From Paenibacillus chibensis (GTDB taxonomy: Bacteria > Bacillota > Bacilli > Paenibacillales > Paenibacillaceae): a DNA stretch of 64,000 bases. The DNA is taken from NCBI RefSeq assembly GCF_004001045.1, contig NZ_BIMK01000028.1:49110-113109 (forward strand), read 5' to 3'. The notes beneath the pieces are model-generated. The model was not told the DNA's origin and made no database searches. It worked only from the letters and a program-made list of their open reading frames with translations. Shown piece by piece: positions 1 through 8,997 of this stretch (position 1 is the stretch's first letter; every line of letters begins with the position of its first letter). The position numbers and the translations under genes are program-made.

Positions 1-1
1 C

Positions 2-370
2 TGCGGCATGCTGGACAAGATACAATCCGAGCTGTCCGCAAGCGAGCATTACACCCGGGGGTATATCATTCATCAGGTGCAGGAACTGGTGTCCGGGGAT
101 CTGGGGCAGGATACGTCGGTGAAGACGATCGCGGACAAGGTCTATCTCCATCCGGTTTACCTGTCCAAAATTTATAAGGCCGAGACCGGCGAGAGCCTGG
201 GAGATTACATCATCCGCATGCGAATGGAGCGGGCGCTGTATCTGTTGAAAAAAACGAATAAAAAAATATACGAAATCACCGCTGAGCTCGGCTACCAGAA
301 TCCGCAGTATTTCAGCAAAATGTTCAAAAAGCATTACGGGTTAAATCCCAATGAATTCAGGGATCAGTAA
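2..370 (+). CDS. AraC-family response regulator, C-terminal part (5' end outside window)
   Basis: Only the last ~122 residues are in the window; the frame is open to the left edge, so the ATG at 8 is probably internal. Two helix-turn-helix units are visible, the first around TIADKVYLHPVYLSKIY and the second around ITAELGYQNPQYFSKMF, followed by the typical AraC ending GLNPNEFR. In Paenibacillus such domains usually end YesN-type response regulators paired with a sensor kinase, which would lie upstream. It sits about 100 bases before a sugar-binding lipoprotein gene, so it probably activates that gene. The receiver domain is not visible here; a stand-alone AraC regulator is the alternative. 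Confidence 0.85.
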   Translation, partial: CGMLDKIQSELSASEHYTRGYIIHQVQELVSGDLGQDTSVKTIADKVYLHPVYLSKIYKAETGESLGDYIIRMRMERALYLLKKTNKKIYEITAELGYQNPQYFSKMFKKHYGLNPNEFRDQ

Positions 371-431
371 CAGGTTGCAAAAGGTGCAGAAATCTTCGGA
401 GAATGACATAGGCCGCTTGGCCGGGCGCTCC

Positions 432-437
432 TATAAT
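432..437 (+). promoter_or_regulatory. -10 element before the solute-binding protein gene
   Basis: A perfect TATAAT lies 38 bases before the start codon. The hexamer 17 bases upstream (TAGGCC) is a poor -35, as expected for a promoter needing an activator such as the AraC-type regulator just upstream. The activator link is inferred. Confidence 0.45.
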
Positions 438-474
438 GAAAACTGTAGCAAGATGAGAAATAAGGGGGAGCGAT

Positions 475-2172
475 ATGAAGACTTATTCGAAGAAAGCGTG
501 GACGTTTGTGTGCAGCCTGATGCTGGTCAGCACGCTGTTTGCCGGATGTTCAGGTTCCAAGGGGGAGACAACCCAAACTGCTGATACGGGAGCGAAGCCG
601 CAAGCCGAAGCTCAAGTTGAAAACGCTTATAAAGACAAATATGATCCTCCCGTTACGATCACGACCGTCTGGGGCGTGGACCCGGAGCTGAAATTCAAGA
701 ACGGGGAAACCATCGAAAATAACGTGGCGACGAAGTGGGCCAAGGATACGCTCGGCATCGACATCCAATCGTTATGGTCGGTCACCGATACCAACAATGC
801 GTTTGCGACCAAGCTCCGGCTCGCGATGTCCTCCGGCCAGCAGATGCCGGATGTCGTGACGATCGGGGATGCGCAGCTGGCGCAGGATTTGATCGATTCG
901 GGCATGTTCCAGGATGCGGGCGAATTATTTGATAAATATGCGTCGGATACGTGGAAGCAGGCCATGGAGCAGGATCCGAACGTATGGAATCCTTACATCC
1001 GCGACGGCAAGAGAATGGGTATTCCGGTTCTGGACTACGCCTACAACCACGACTATCTGCTCTGGATCCGCCAGGACTGGCTGGATAAGCTCGGACTCTC
1101 CGCTCCGACAACGATCGATGAGCTGGAGAAGGTGATGGATGCCTTCAAAAACAACAATCCCGACGGCCTGAAGCCGGATGAAGTGATCCCGCTCAGCATC
1201 GGCTTCAAAACGACGATGAATACCTGGATGGGCGACCCTTCCTGGGTGTTTGGAGCGTACGGAACGATTCCGCAGCAGTGGAACAAGGGAGCGGACGGCA
1301 AGCTGGAGTATGGCTCGATTAACCCGGCCATGAAGCAGGGGCTGCAGAAGCTGAGCGAATGGTTCAGCAAAGGCTACATTCCGAAGGAAGCGGCGCTCTG
1401 GGACGAGAATAAAACAGCAGAGCCTGCGGTTGCGGGGAAAGCCGGAATTCTGCCGGGTCCGTATTGGATGAGCGGCTGGCCGCTGGCGGATACGGTCAAA
1501 AACGTGAAGTCGGCCGTATGGAAGCCGATCGCGCTGCCGGCAGGTCCGGACGGCAAAGCGGGACGCCACGGGACGCTGTTTACGAACGGCGTGACGCTGA
1601 TCAACAAAAACATGAAGCATCCGGAAGCGGTATTCACCTATCAGAACTATATGTTCGAAAATCTGGCCAACTCCCAGCCTGGCGGCGTATTTGATAACGG
1701 ACTGTTCAAAGGATACGACTACGATATGGATGCAAGCGGCAAGGCCCTTCGCTATGAGGATATCCCGGGGGGCTATGTGAACAGCCTGCGCTACTTGCTT
1801 GTCAGAGACGGAGCCCGGATACCGGATGCGCAGATGAAGGCGCTGCTGAACCTGGCCGACGGCAAGGAAGCCACGACACGTCTGGAGAAGGAAGTGAAGC
1901 TGAACTACGGCCTCGAGACGCCGGAAGCGGCGAAAGTGCTGATGGGACAGGAAGGCATTGCTTATCCGAACATGTACACGGGGCCAACGACCTCCACGAT
2001 GAAGACCAAAATGGATTACCTAAACAAAATCGAGAACCAGACCTTTAACGAGATCATTTACGGCAAGCAGGGGCTGGACAGCTTCGATAAATTCGTCGAG
2101 ACCTGGAAGGGATCGGGCGGGGAACAAATTACAAACGAGGTCAATGACTGGTATTCCAAGCTAAGTAAATAG
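475..2172 (+). CDS. Extracellular solute-binding lipoprotein of a sugar ABC transporter
   Basis: 565 residues. The N terminus is a lipoprotein signal peptide: KK at 6-7, a hydrophobic stretch, then lipobox FAGC with the lipidated Cys at 25. The remainder resembles the large (500-570 residue) LipO/YtcQ-type binding proteins that work with LplB and YtcP permeases to import oligosaccharides or polysaccharide fragments. The start is preceded by AAGGGGGAGCG. It lies between an AraC regulator and two permease genes, although a strong terminator follows it. The ATPase is not encoded nearby; such systems commonly use a shared MsmX-type ATPase. The substrate is unknown; the GH42 enzyme downstream suggests galactosides. 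Confidence 0.9.
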   Translation: MKTYSKKAWTFVCSLMLVSTLFAGCSGSKGETTQTADTGAKPQAEAQVENAYKDKYDPPVTITTVWGVDPELKFKNGETIENNVATKWAKDTLGIDIQSLWSVTDTNNAFATKLRLAMSSGQQMPDVVTIGDAQLAQDLIDSGMFQDAGELFDKYASDTWKQAMEQDPNVWNPYIRDGKRMGIPVLDYAYNHDYLLWIRQDWLDKLGLSAPTTIDELEKVMDAFKNNNPDGLKPDEVIPLSIGFKTTMNTWMGDPSWVFGAYGTIPQQWNKGADGKLEYGSINPAMKQGLQKLSEWFSKGYIPKEAALWDENKTAEPAVAGKAGILPGPYWMSGWPLADTVKNVKSAVWKPIALPAGPDGKAGRHGTLFTNGVTLINKNMKHPEAVFTYQNYMFENLANSQPGGVFDNGLFKGYDYDMDASGKALRYEDIPGGYVNSLRYLLVRDGARIPDAQMKALLNLADGKEATTRLEKEVKLNYGLETPEAAKVLMGQEGIAYPNMYTGPTTSTMKTKMDYLNKIENQTFNEIIYGKQGLDSFDKFVETWKGSGGEQITNEVNDWYSKLSK

Positions 2173-2184
2173 CGATGAGAAGAG

Positions 2185-2227
2185 GGATGTCCCCGGCTGC
2201 CGATCCGGCAGGGGACGTCCTTTTTTT
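2185..2227 (+). terminator. Intrinsic terminator after the solute-binding protein gene
   Basis: Arms GGATGTCCCC and GGGGACGTCC (one G-T pair) with further internal pairing, followed by seven T. It separates the binding protein gene from the permease genes. Confidence 0.9.
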
Positions 2228-2351
2228 GTATAACAATCGAAGCCTGTCCATCCCGCTATCATAAGAAAACAAACTTCTACATGCTTTTTTTTAACTGGTT
2301 GCAATTATGCCATTTATGTTGGTTTTATGAGCTACTGCGGCTTTTACGGCG

Positions 2352-2361
2352 TTGCTATAAT
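2352..2361 (+). promoter_or_regulatory. Extended -10 promoter for the permease genes
   Basis: GTTGCTATAAT provides the TG-N-TATAAT extended -10 pattern about 46 bases before the permease start. The -35 region is weak. It gives the permeases a transcript separate from that of the binding protein. Confidence 0.5.
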
Positions 2362-2407
2362 GACGGTACAAACGGGAAAAGATGCCCATTCATAGGGGGA
2401 GACGACA

Positions 2408-3301
2408 ATGAATATCAAGAAAACCTGGCCGCTGCATGTGATGGTGCTGCCCTCGCTGCTGCTGCTCATTCTGTTCAGTTACGTGCCGATGGCGGGGATC
2501 GTCATGGCATTTCAAAATTTCAAGCCTTGGCTTGGCTTTACGCACTCTGAATGGGTAGGGCTGGACAATTTCCACACCTTGTTCGCAAGACAGGACAGTA
2601 TGGAGGTGATTTGGAACACGCTGATCATCTCCGCGTTGAAAATCGTGCTGAACCTCGCAGCTCCATTTACCTTTGCGCTGCTGCTGAATGAAGTTCGAAA
2701 GGCCTTCTTCAAACGGTTTGTCCAAACGCTCGTGTATCTTCCGCATTTTCTTTCATGGGTCATTCTTGGCGGGATTTTGCTGGATGTGCTCTCCACGGAC
2801 GGCGGCTTCGTTAACCGGATCCTCAGCTCCTGGTTCGGGATCAGCCCGATCTTTTTCCTCGGAGACAACGACTGGTTCCGCTTTACCGTCATCCTCTCGG
2901 ATGTTTGGAAGGATTTCGGATTCGGGACGATTGTTTTTCTGGCGGCCCTCTCGAACGTGAATCCATCGCTGTATGAAGCAGCGGAGGTGGACGGGGCATC
3001 ACGCTGGAAGCAGACCCTGCACATCACCATTCCTTCCATGCTGCCGATCGCGGTCGTTGTCGGGACGCTGGCTCTCGGGAATATTTTGAATGCCGGCTTT
3101 GATCAAATCTTCAACCTGTACAATCCGCTCGTTTACCAAAAAGGCGATATTATCGATACCTTCGTGTATCGTACGGCGATCCTGAACGGTGAAATGGGAC
3201 TTGGAACCGCGATCGGGCTGTTCAAATCCGTTATCTCGATGATCCTGATTTTTATTTCGTATCGAATGGCCTATAAGCTGGCAAACTACCGGATTTTCTA
3301 A
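2408..3301 (+). CDS. ABC transporter permease, LplB-like
   Basis: 297 residues, a polytopic membrane protein of the binding-protein-dependent transport permease family. The EAA loop that contacts the ATPase is visible as EAAEVDGASRWKQTLHITIP about two thirds along. Hydrophobic segments begin at about residue 12. A good ribosome site (GGGGGAG) precedes the ATG. It forms a pair with the next permease gene 79 bases downstream and should form the heterodimeric channel for the lipoprotein upstream. Confidence 0.92.
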   Translation: MNIKKTWPLHVMVLPSLLLLILFSYVPMAGIVMAFQNFKPWLGFTHSEWVGLDNFHTLFARQDSMEVIWNTLIISALKIVLNLAAPFTFALLLNEVRKAFFKRFVQTLVYLPHFLSWVILGGILLDVLSTDGGFVNRILSSWFGISPIFFLGDNDWFRFTVILSDVWKDFGFGTIVFLAALSNVNPSLYEAAEVDGASRWKQTLHITIPSMLPIAVVVGTLALGNILNAGFDQIFNLYNPLVYQKGDIIDTFVYRTAILNGEMGLGTAIGLFKSVISMILIFISYRMAYKLANYRIF

Positions 3302-3380
3302 GAGAACATCCAGTAAAGCAGCATTCCTTATCAAGCAACCGTTGATCGCGATTTTTCGTCTTAGAGGGAGGACATGAACG

Positions 3381-4259
3381 ATGTATCATAAAACCGCTTC
3401 ATACCGTATTTTCACCGTCGCCAATACGCTGGTGCTGCTCTGCCTATCGCTGCTGTGCGTGGTGCCGCTGCTGCATGTGCTGGCCGTTTCGTTCAGCGCC
3501 AAATCCGCGGCGGATGCCAATCTGGTCGGACTGTGGCCCGTGCACTTTTCGCTGGAAGCGTACAAAAAAACGGTCGACAACCCGGTATTCCTGCATTCCA
3601 TCTGGGTTTCCGTGAAAAGAACCGTAATCGGCACGGCGCTGACGCTGCTGCTCGCATTTCTGGCGGCCTATCCGCTGTCAAAGGAAACGAGCGTCTTCAA
3701 GGCGAGAAACGTTTACTCCTGGCTGTTCGTGTTCACGATGATTTTCAGCGGGGGCCTGGTTCCTTTTTATATCGTGATTCAAAACCTTCATCTCATTAAT
3801 TCCTTTTGGGTGCTGGTGCTGCCGGGAGCGGTGAACGTGTATTTGACGATTCTGCTGCTCAACTTCTTCCGCGGGATTCCGAAGGATCTGGAGGAAGCGG
3901 CATTCATCGACGGGGCGGGGCATTTTCGCACGCTGTTCTCGATTTTCTTGCCGGTATCCCTGCCGGCGATCGCCACGCTGGCCTTGTTCAGCGTCGTGTT
4001 TCACTGGAATTCCTGGTTTGACGGACTGTTGTACCTGAACAATTCCAGCTCCTTTCCGCTGGCGACGTTCCTGCAGACCGTCATCGTCCAGAAGGACATG
4101 AGCTCTATGAGCATCGATCCGAAGGAAGCGGCGCTGCTGTCGCAAAAAACGGTGAATGCCGCCCAGATTTTCATCGGCGCGCTGCCCGTGCTGCTGGCTT
4201 ACCCTTTTCTGCAAAAATATTTCGTCAAAGGCCTGGTGATGGGTTCGGTGAAGGAATAA
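3381..4259 (+). CDS. ABC transporter permease, YtcP-like (carbohydrate family)
   Basis: 292 residues, second membrane subunit of the sugar importer. The N terminus SYRIFTVANTLVLLCLSLLC and the loop EEAAFIDGAGHFRTLFSIFLP are typical of the YtcP/AraQ branch, and the C terminus KYFVKGLVMGSVKE is characteristic of that group. A strong GGGAGG site precedes the ATG. It follows the LplB-like permease in the same orientation; the 180 bases to the GH42 gene contain no clear terminator, so read-through into that gene is possible. Confidence 0.92.
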   Translation: MYHKTASYRIFTVANTLVLLCLSLLCVVPLLHVLAVSFSAKSAADANLVGLWPVHFSLEAYKKTVDNPVFLHSIWVSVKRTVIGTALTLLLAFLAAYPLSKETSVFKARNVYSWLFVFTMIFSGGLVPFYIVIQNLHLINSFWVLVLPGAVNVYLTILLLNFFRGIPKDLEEAAFIDGAGHFRTLFSIFLPVSLPAIATLALFSVVFHWNSWFDGLLYLNNSSSFPLATFLQTVIVQKDMSSMSIDPKEAALLSQKTVNAAQIFIGALPVLLAYPFLQKYFVKGLVMGSVKE

Positions 4260-4439
4260 GCAGAGCTGGGGAGGCTGCGATGATTCTGGGTCAGGGAACA
4301 GTCATCACCGTTTGCATGAATAATACCATGTTGAATCTGAAAGGATTTCCATACGTGGCGTAGAAGTTACGATGAGTTGAAGAGTGAACGAAAAAATGAC
4401 GCCTTTATCAATCATAAACGGCAGAAAGAGGGATACTCC

Positions 4440-6515
4440 ATGACCACTTCATTTCCGCCCATCAGCCCGAAGCTGAAGGGATTTATGCATGGCGCAGACT
4501 ACAACCCGGATCAGTGGCAGCATGCACCCGAAATACTCGAGGAGGATATCCGCCTGATGAAGCTGGCAAAGTGCAACGTCATGGCGATCGGCATTTTTGC
4601 CTGGGCGGCGCTGGAGCCGGAGGAAGGCATCTTTACGTTCGAATGGCTGGACCGGGTACTGGACCGTTTTGCAGCGAACGGCATCTATGCCTGGCTGGCT
4701 ACGCCAAGCGGCGCAAGGCCGGCCTGGATGTCCGCCAAGTACCCCGAGGTGCTTCGCGTGGAAGCGAACCGCGTGCGCAATCTGCACGGGGGACGCCATA
4801 ACCATTGCTACTCCTCGCCGGTATACCGTGCAAAGGTCCGCATCATGAATACGAAGCTGGCGGAACGTTATGCCCATCATCCGGCTGTGATCGGCTGGCA
4901 TATCTCCAATGAATACGGGGGCGAATGCCACTGCGACTTCTGTCAGGAAGCCTTCCGCGAATGGCTGCAGGAACGGTACGGCACGCTTGCGGCGCTGAAC
5001 CAGGCCTGGTGGACAACCTTCTGGAGCCATACCTACACCGACTGGTCGCAGATCGAATCGCCCGCGCCGCACGGGGAACGGATGGTGCACGGCCATAATC
5101 TGGACTGGAGAAGGTTCGTCACCGACCGTACGGTCGACTTCTGCCGCCACGAGATTGCGCCCTTGCGGGCGATCCGGCCAGAGCTGCCGGTCACCGCGAA
5201 CATGATGGACTGGTTCGAGGGTCTCGATTATCGCAAGTTCGCCGATATTCTCGATGTCATCTCCTGGGATGCCTATCCAACCTGGCATGATCTGCAGGAT
5301 CAGGGGGCGCTCGCCGCATGGTTCTCGTTCAACCATGATTTGTTCCGGTCCCTCAAGGGCGGGCAGCCGTTCATGCTGATGGAGAGCACGCCGAGCATGA
5401 CCAACTGGCAGGCGGTCAGCAAGCTGAAGCGTCCCGGCATGCATCTGTTGTCCTCGCTTCAAGCCGTGGCGCACGGATCGGATACAGTGCAGTATTTCCA
5501 GTGGCGCAAGAGCCGCGGCTCCAGTGAGAAGCTGCACGGCGCCGTCGTGGACCATGTGGGGCATGAGCATACCCGGGTCTTCAGCGATGTGGCGGAGCTG
5601 GGGGGAATCCTTGAGAAGATTGCCAGTGTCGCTGGATCGGCCGTTCCGGCCCAGGTAGCCATCATCGCCGATTGGGATAACCGCTGGGCGGTGAAGGATT
5701 CGCAAGGGCCGCTGAATCGGGGCATCGATTATGAGCGTACGGTCATGCAGCACTACCGGGCCTTCTGGGAGCTTGGCGTGCCGGTGGACGTGATCGGTTC
5801 GGATGATCATTTTGCACATTACAAGCTGATCGTGGCTCCGATGATGTATCTGTGCACGGAGCAGGCCGGCGCGGCGATTGAAGCTTTCGTTGCCGGTGGC
5901 GGAACGTTTGTGACGACGTATTGGTCGGGCATCGTGAACGAAAGCGATCTGTGCCATCTCGGCGGCTTTCCCGGACCGCTGCGTAGTACGCTTGGCATTT
6001 GGTCCGAGGAGATCGACGGCCTGCATGAGGGAGAGTACAATGCTCTCGTACGGCGTGACGACAAGCTGCCGGGCTTGAAGGAGAGCTATGAGGTTTATGA
6101 TTTATGCGATCTGATCCATACGGAAGGAGCGGAGGTGTTGGCGGAATACCGGGAGGATTTTTATGCAGGACGTCCGGCATTGACCGTCAACGCCTTCGGA
6201 AAAGGAAAAGCGTACTATTTGGCGGCCCGGGCGAAGGAACCGTTCTATGCCGATTTCTATGGTCAGCTCATTCAAGAAGCTGGCGTATCCAGGGTGATAG
6301 ATACGGAGCTCCCTTCCGATGTGACCGCGCAGATGCGTACGGACGGAGAGAACGATTATGTATTTCTGCTCAATTTCAGCGGTCAAGCGCAGGAGATCGG
6401 GCTGGCTGGGCAGGCATTCACCGACTTGTTCAGCGGTCGTGCCGAGCAGGCTGCCGTTCATCTGGACGTGCATGGTTTGCGGCTGCTGAAACGGACGAAG
6501 GCAGGGCGAATTTAA
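4440..6515 (+). CDS. Beta-galactosidase, glycoside hydrolase family 42
   Basis: 691 residues from the ATG at 4440, which has AGAGGG upstream; an in-frame TTG at 4377 lacks a ribosome site. The N-terminal TIM barrel carries the GH42 landmarks: acid/base Glu158 in SNEYGG and nucleophile Glu315 in LMESTPS. The cysteine cluster of zinc-binding GH42 enzymes is present (HNHC, then CHCDFC). Trimerisation and C-terminal beta domains follow. There is no signal peptide, so it acts in the cytoplasm on galactosides brought in by the upstream transporter. Substrates could also be galactan or arabinogalacto-oligosaccharides. Confidence 0.93.
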   Translation: MTTSFPPISPKLKGFMHGADYNPDQWQHAPEILEEDIRLMKLAKCNVMAIGIFAWAALEPEEGIFTFEWLDRVLDRFAANGIYAWLATPSGARPAWMSAKYPEVLRVEANRVRNLHGGRHNHCYSSPVYRAKVRIMNTKLAERYAHHPAVIGWHISNEYGGECHCDFCQEAFREWLQERYGTLAALNQAWWTTFWSHTYTDWSQIESPAPHGERMVHGHNLDWRRFVTDRTVDFCRHEIAPLRAIRPELPVTANMMDWFEGLDYRKFADILDVISWDAYPTWHDLQDQGALAAWFSFNHDLFRSLKGGQPFMLMESTPSMTNWQAVSKLKRPGMHLLSSLQAVAHGSDTVQYFQWRKSRGSSEKLHGAVVDHVGHEHTRVFSDVAELGGILEKIASVAGSAVPAQVAIIADWDNRWAVKDSQGPLNRGIDYERTVMQHYRAFWELGVPVDVIGSDDHFAHYKLIVAPMMYLCTEQAGAAIEAFVAGGGTFVTTYWSGIVNESDLCHLGGFPGPLRSTLGIWSEEIDGLHEGEYNALVRRDDKLPGLKESYEVYDLCDLIHTEGAEVLAEYREDFYAGRPALTVNAFGKGKAYYLAARAKEPFYADFYGQLIQEAGVSRVIDTELPSDVTAQMRTDGENDYVFLLNFSGQAQEIGLAGQAFTDLFSGRAEQAAVHLDVHGLRLLKRTKAGRI

Positions 6516-6609
6516 AGATAGTTACGGTAGGAAAGCCGACTATTAAGCAGGCACCGCAGAAAGCATTTCAGAAATTCAACACAAACCGCCGCATTGGGAA
6601 AAAGGAAAG

Positions 6610-6640
6610 AGCCCGGGGGAAATCACCCCCGGGCTTATTG
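6610..6640. terminator. Bidirectional terminator between the GH42 and LysR genes
   Basis: A perfect 10-bp stem AGCCCGGGGG / CCCCCGGGCT with a 6-base loop lies between converging genes. A-rich bases precede it and TTATTG follows. Confidence 0.75.
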
Positions 6641-6643
6641 TAT

Positions 6644-7558
6644 CTACAAGATAAAGGTGCCGGCTTTCAATGAATCGGCGGCCGGGAGTTCCTTTTTCAG
6701 CGCTTCGTATAGCCTGCCAGCCGCCAGCCGCGGCGGATAATCAGGCTCTCTGCATAACAGGCCGCAGGTCATATCGACCTCGTCATCCATCAGCGGCCGG
6801 ATGACGGTGCCAGCCGGTTCGGGCTGGAGTACCGAAGCCGGAACGAGCGCCGCCCCGATGCCGCATTGCACATAATACTTCAAGGCGGACATGCTGCCGA
6901 TTTCCACGGTGTCGAGCGGAGGGCCGCCAGGCTCCTGCAGGAGCATTTCCAGCTTGCGGCGATAGGGGCAATCGGCAGCCGTGATCAGCAGCCGGTGTCT
7001 CCGCAGATCCTGAACGGAAATGGTTTGCTTCCCGGTCAAGGGATGCTGCTCCGGCAGCAGCACGACAAAATGCTCTGTCAGCACAGGCTCGAAGTAGAGT
7101 CCGGTCCCGAGCAGCGGCGGGGAGCAGACAGCGAGGTCGAGCTCGCCGTGCAGAAGCTGCTGGCTGAGCACCGGAGAGCTCGCGATGCTGACGGATACGC
7201 GTATCTGCGGAAACTCATGCAGAAACTGGGCAAGAATGCCCGGCAGCCGGTAGCTCGCAATCGGCTCCACGACCCCGAGGCGGATATGGCCGGCTGCGCC
7301 TGCGACCAGCTCCGTCATCGTCGTTTGCAGCTGCTCGATATCGCGGACGATATGCGCGCTTTGTTCCAGAAACAGGCGGCCGGCCTCCGTCAATTCGAAG
7401 GTTCTGCCGCGCTCCATGAGACGCATGCCGAGATCGGTTTCAAGCTTCTGCATCTGCATGGTAACGGTGGATTGGGCGTAATTGAGTTCCTCCGCTGCCC
7501 GGTTGAAGCTTCCGAGGGCCGCAATCCGGTGAAAGGTTTTGACTGACTTCAAATCCAT
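6644..7558 (-). CDS. LysR-family transcriptional regulator
   Basis: About 304 residues from MDLKSVKTFHRIA; an in-frame ATG nine codons upstream is possible. The N-terminal winged helix is canonical (ALGSFNRAAEELNYAQSTVT), followed by the linker helix and a periplasmic-binding-like effector domain. It is transcribed away from a tautomerase and an SDR with about 125 bases between starts, the usual arrangement for a LysR protein that controls its divergent neighbours. The order resembles my recollection of B. subtilis yusT-yusQRS. The effector is unknown. Confidence 0.9.
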   Translation of the reverse strand: MDLKSVKTFHRIAALGSFNRAAEELNYAQSTVTMQMQKLETDLGMRLMERGRTFELTEAGRLFLEQSAHIVRDIEQLQTTMTELVAGAAGHIRLGVVEPIASYRLPGILAQFLHEFPQIRVSVSIASSPVLSQQLLHGELDLAVCSPPLLGTGLYFEPVLTEHFVVLLPEQHPLTGKQTISVQDLRRHRLLITAADCPYRRKLEMLLQEPGGPPLDTVEIGSMSALKYYVQCGIGAALVPASVLQPEPAGTVIRPLMDDEVDMTCGLLCREPDYPPRLAAGRLYEALKKELPAADSLKAGTFIL

Positions 7559-7683
7559 AGAATCGATGCATCTCCTGTGGTTCAATTATTTTGAAGGAAT
7601 CATTCATTTAATTCAATTATACAAATATATAATCCTCATATACAATGACCTTGTCAATGAAAAGAATACAGGAGGAGAGAGCG

Positions 7684-8073
7684 ATGCCGTTTATTCGCAT
7701 AGACCTGCATGAAGGAAAGCCGGCGGAGGAGCTGTCCATGATCAGCCGTTCCATTCATCAGGCGATGGTCGAGACGATCGATGTACCGGAGGACGATTAT
7801 TTTCAGGTGATCACGACGCATGCGCCCGGAGAGCTGTTATATGATCGGCACTACATGAATATCGACAGATCGGAGGAGCAGATCTTCATCCAGATCACGA
7901 TGAAGGAAGGCCGCACACTCCGGAAAAAGCGGGCCCTGTTTGCCCGGATTGCGGAACTGCTGCAAGCGAACGCGGGCGTGAGGCCGCAGGACGTGATGGT
8001 CATTTTGACGGAGAATAAGCAGGAAAACTGGTCGTTTGGCCATGGGATCGCGCAGCTTGCCGCGGAAGAATAG
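7684..8073 (+). CDS. Tautomerase family protein (YusQ-like)
   Basis: 129 residues starting MPFIRIDL, chosen because AGGAGGAGAG lies just upstream; after removal of Met, Pro1 becomes the catalytic base typical of the 4-oxalocrotonate tautomerase superfamily. The protein is about twice the length of the short 4-OT subunits, as in fused tautomerases. It is divergent from the LysR gene and precedes an SDR gene by 76 bases. Probable role: keto-enol tautomerisation of an aromatic or carbonyl metabolite; substrate unknown. Confidence 0.88.
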   Translation: MPFIRIDLHEGKPAEELSMISRSIHQAMVETIDVPEDDYFQVITTHAPGELLYDRHYMNIDRSEEQIFIQITMKEGRTLRKKRALFARIAELLQANAGVRPQDVMVILTENKQENWSFGHGIAQLAAEE

Positions 8074-8149
8074 GCTGGCGGCCATGACAGCTGCATGACG
8101 ATGGGGACCGGTCGCGTGTATTTACTCAGATTAAAGGAGAGGATTAACG

Positions 8150-8890
8150 ATGGAGCTTAGCGGCAAAAAAGCACTCGTTACAGGCGGAGGAACAGGAATC
8201 GGACGGGCGGTATCGCTGGCGCTGGCGGAACGTGGAGCCGCAGTGGCCGTGAACTATTCGCGGTCGGTGCAGGAAGCCGAAGAAACGGTGCGCATGATTC
8301 GAAGCAAGGGCGGGCAAGCGCGGGCCATCCAGGCTGATGTATCCCGCGAACAGGAGGTTCTCGCGATGGTGGATACCCTGGCAGGCGAATGGGGCGGCAT
8401 CGATGTATTGGTTAATAACGCCAGCATAACCCGCCACATCGCGATGGAGGATCTGGACTTGGTGACGGATGATGCTTGGGATGAGCTTTTTCACATCAAC
8501 GTCAGAGGCATGTTTTATTGTGCAAGAGCCGTCGCCCCTTGGATGAAGCGGCAGCGGCAGGGAGCGATCGTCAATGTCGGCAGCATCGCTGGCATTACCG
8601 GCAAGGGCTCCTCGCTGCCCTATGCGGTCTCCAAAGCAGCCGTTCACGGGCTGACCCGCTCGCTGGCGCAATCCCTTGCGCCGTATATCCGCGTGAACTG
8701 CGTGGCTCCCGGAGCCGTCCTGACCCGGTGGTGGGACGGGCGGGAGCAGCAGATGGAGCAGCTGGCCGGCACGCTGTTGCTTGGCGAAGCGGCTGAGCCT
8801 GCGGATATCGCCCATATGATCTGTGCTGTGCTCGAACAGGAGGCTCTGACGGGGCAGATCATCACGGTGGATGCCGGACAGTCCATGTAA
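8150..8890 (+). CDS. SDR-family oxidoreductase (FabG-like)
   Basis: 246 residues, the usual length of a classical short-chain dehydrogenase. Motifs seen: TGGGTGIG nucleotide-binding loop at 11-18, NNAS around residue 90, the active-site Ser in the VGSIAG strand, and catalytic Tyr158/Lys162 in YAVSK. The start follows AAAGGAGAGG. It probably forms an operon with the tautomerase under the divergent LysR protein, pointing to a small catabolic or detoxification pathway rather than fatty acid synthesis. Confidence 0.92.
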   Translation: MELSGKKALVTGGGTGIGRAVSLALAERGAAVAVNYSRSVQEAEETVRMIRSKGGQARAIQADVSREQEVLAMVDTLAGEWGGIDVLVNNASITRHIAMEDLDLVTDDAWDELFHINVRGMFYCARAVAPWMKRQRQGAIVNVGSIAGITGKGSSLPYAVSKAAVHGLTRSLAQSLAPYIRVNCVAPGAVLTRWWDGREQQMEQLAGTLLLGEAAEPADIAHMICAVLEQEALTGQIITVDAGQSM

Positions 8891-8927
8891 GATAGGATTT
8901 CTTGAAGCTTGCTCCGTAACGACAAAC

Positions 8928-8966
8928 AGGTCCATCTTGGCATACAACGGCCAGGCTGGACCTTTT
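8928..8966 (+). terminator. Terminator after the SDR gene
   Basis: Imperfect stem beginning AGGTCCA and ending TGGACCT with inner pairing (CTTGGC/GCCAGG), followed by five T. It may also serve the converging methyltransferase gene. Confidence 0.7.
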
Positions 8967-8997
8967 TCCCCTATATCATCTCCACTAAATGACAAGC

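Noticed and set aside
4449..6026. Long open frame on the minus strand opposite the GH42 gene
   Set aside because: It lies wholly within the well-supported beta-galactosidase gene, has no family motifs, and its composition (many His, Arg, Pro) is typical of antisense shadows in G+C-rich genes.
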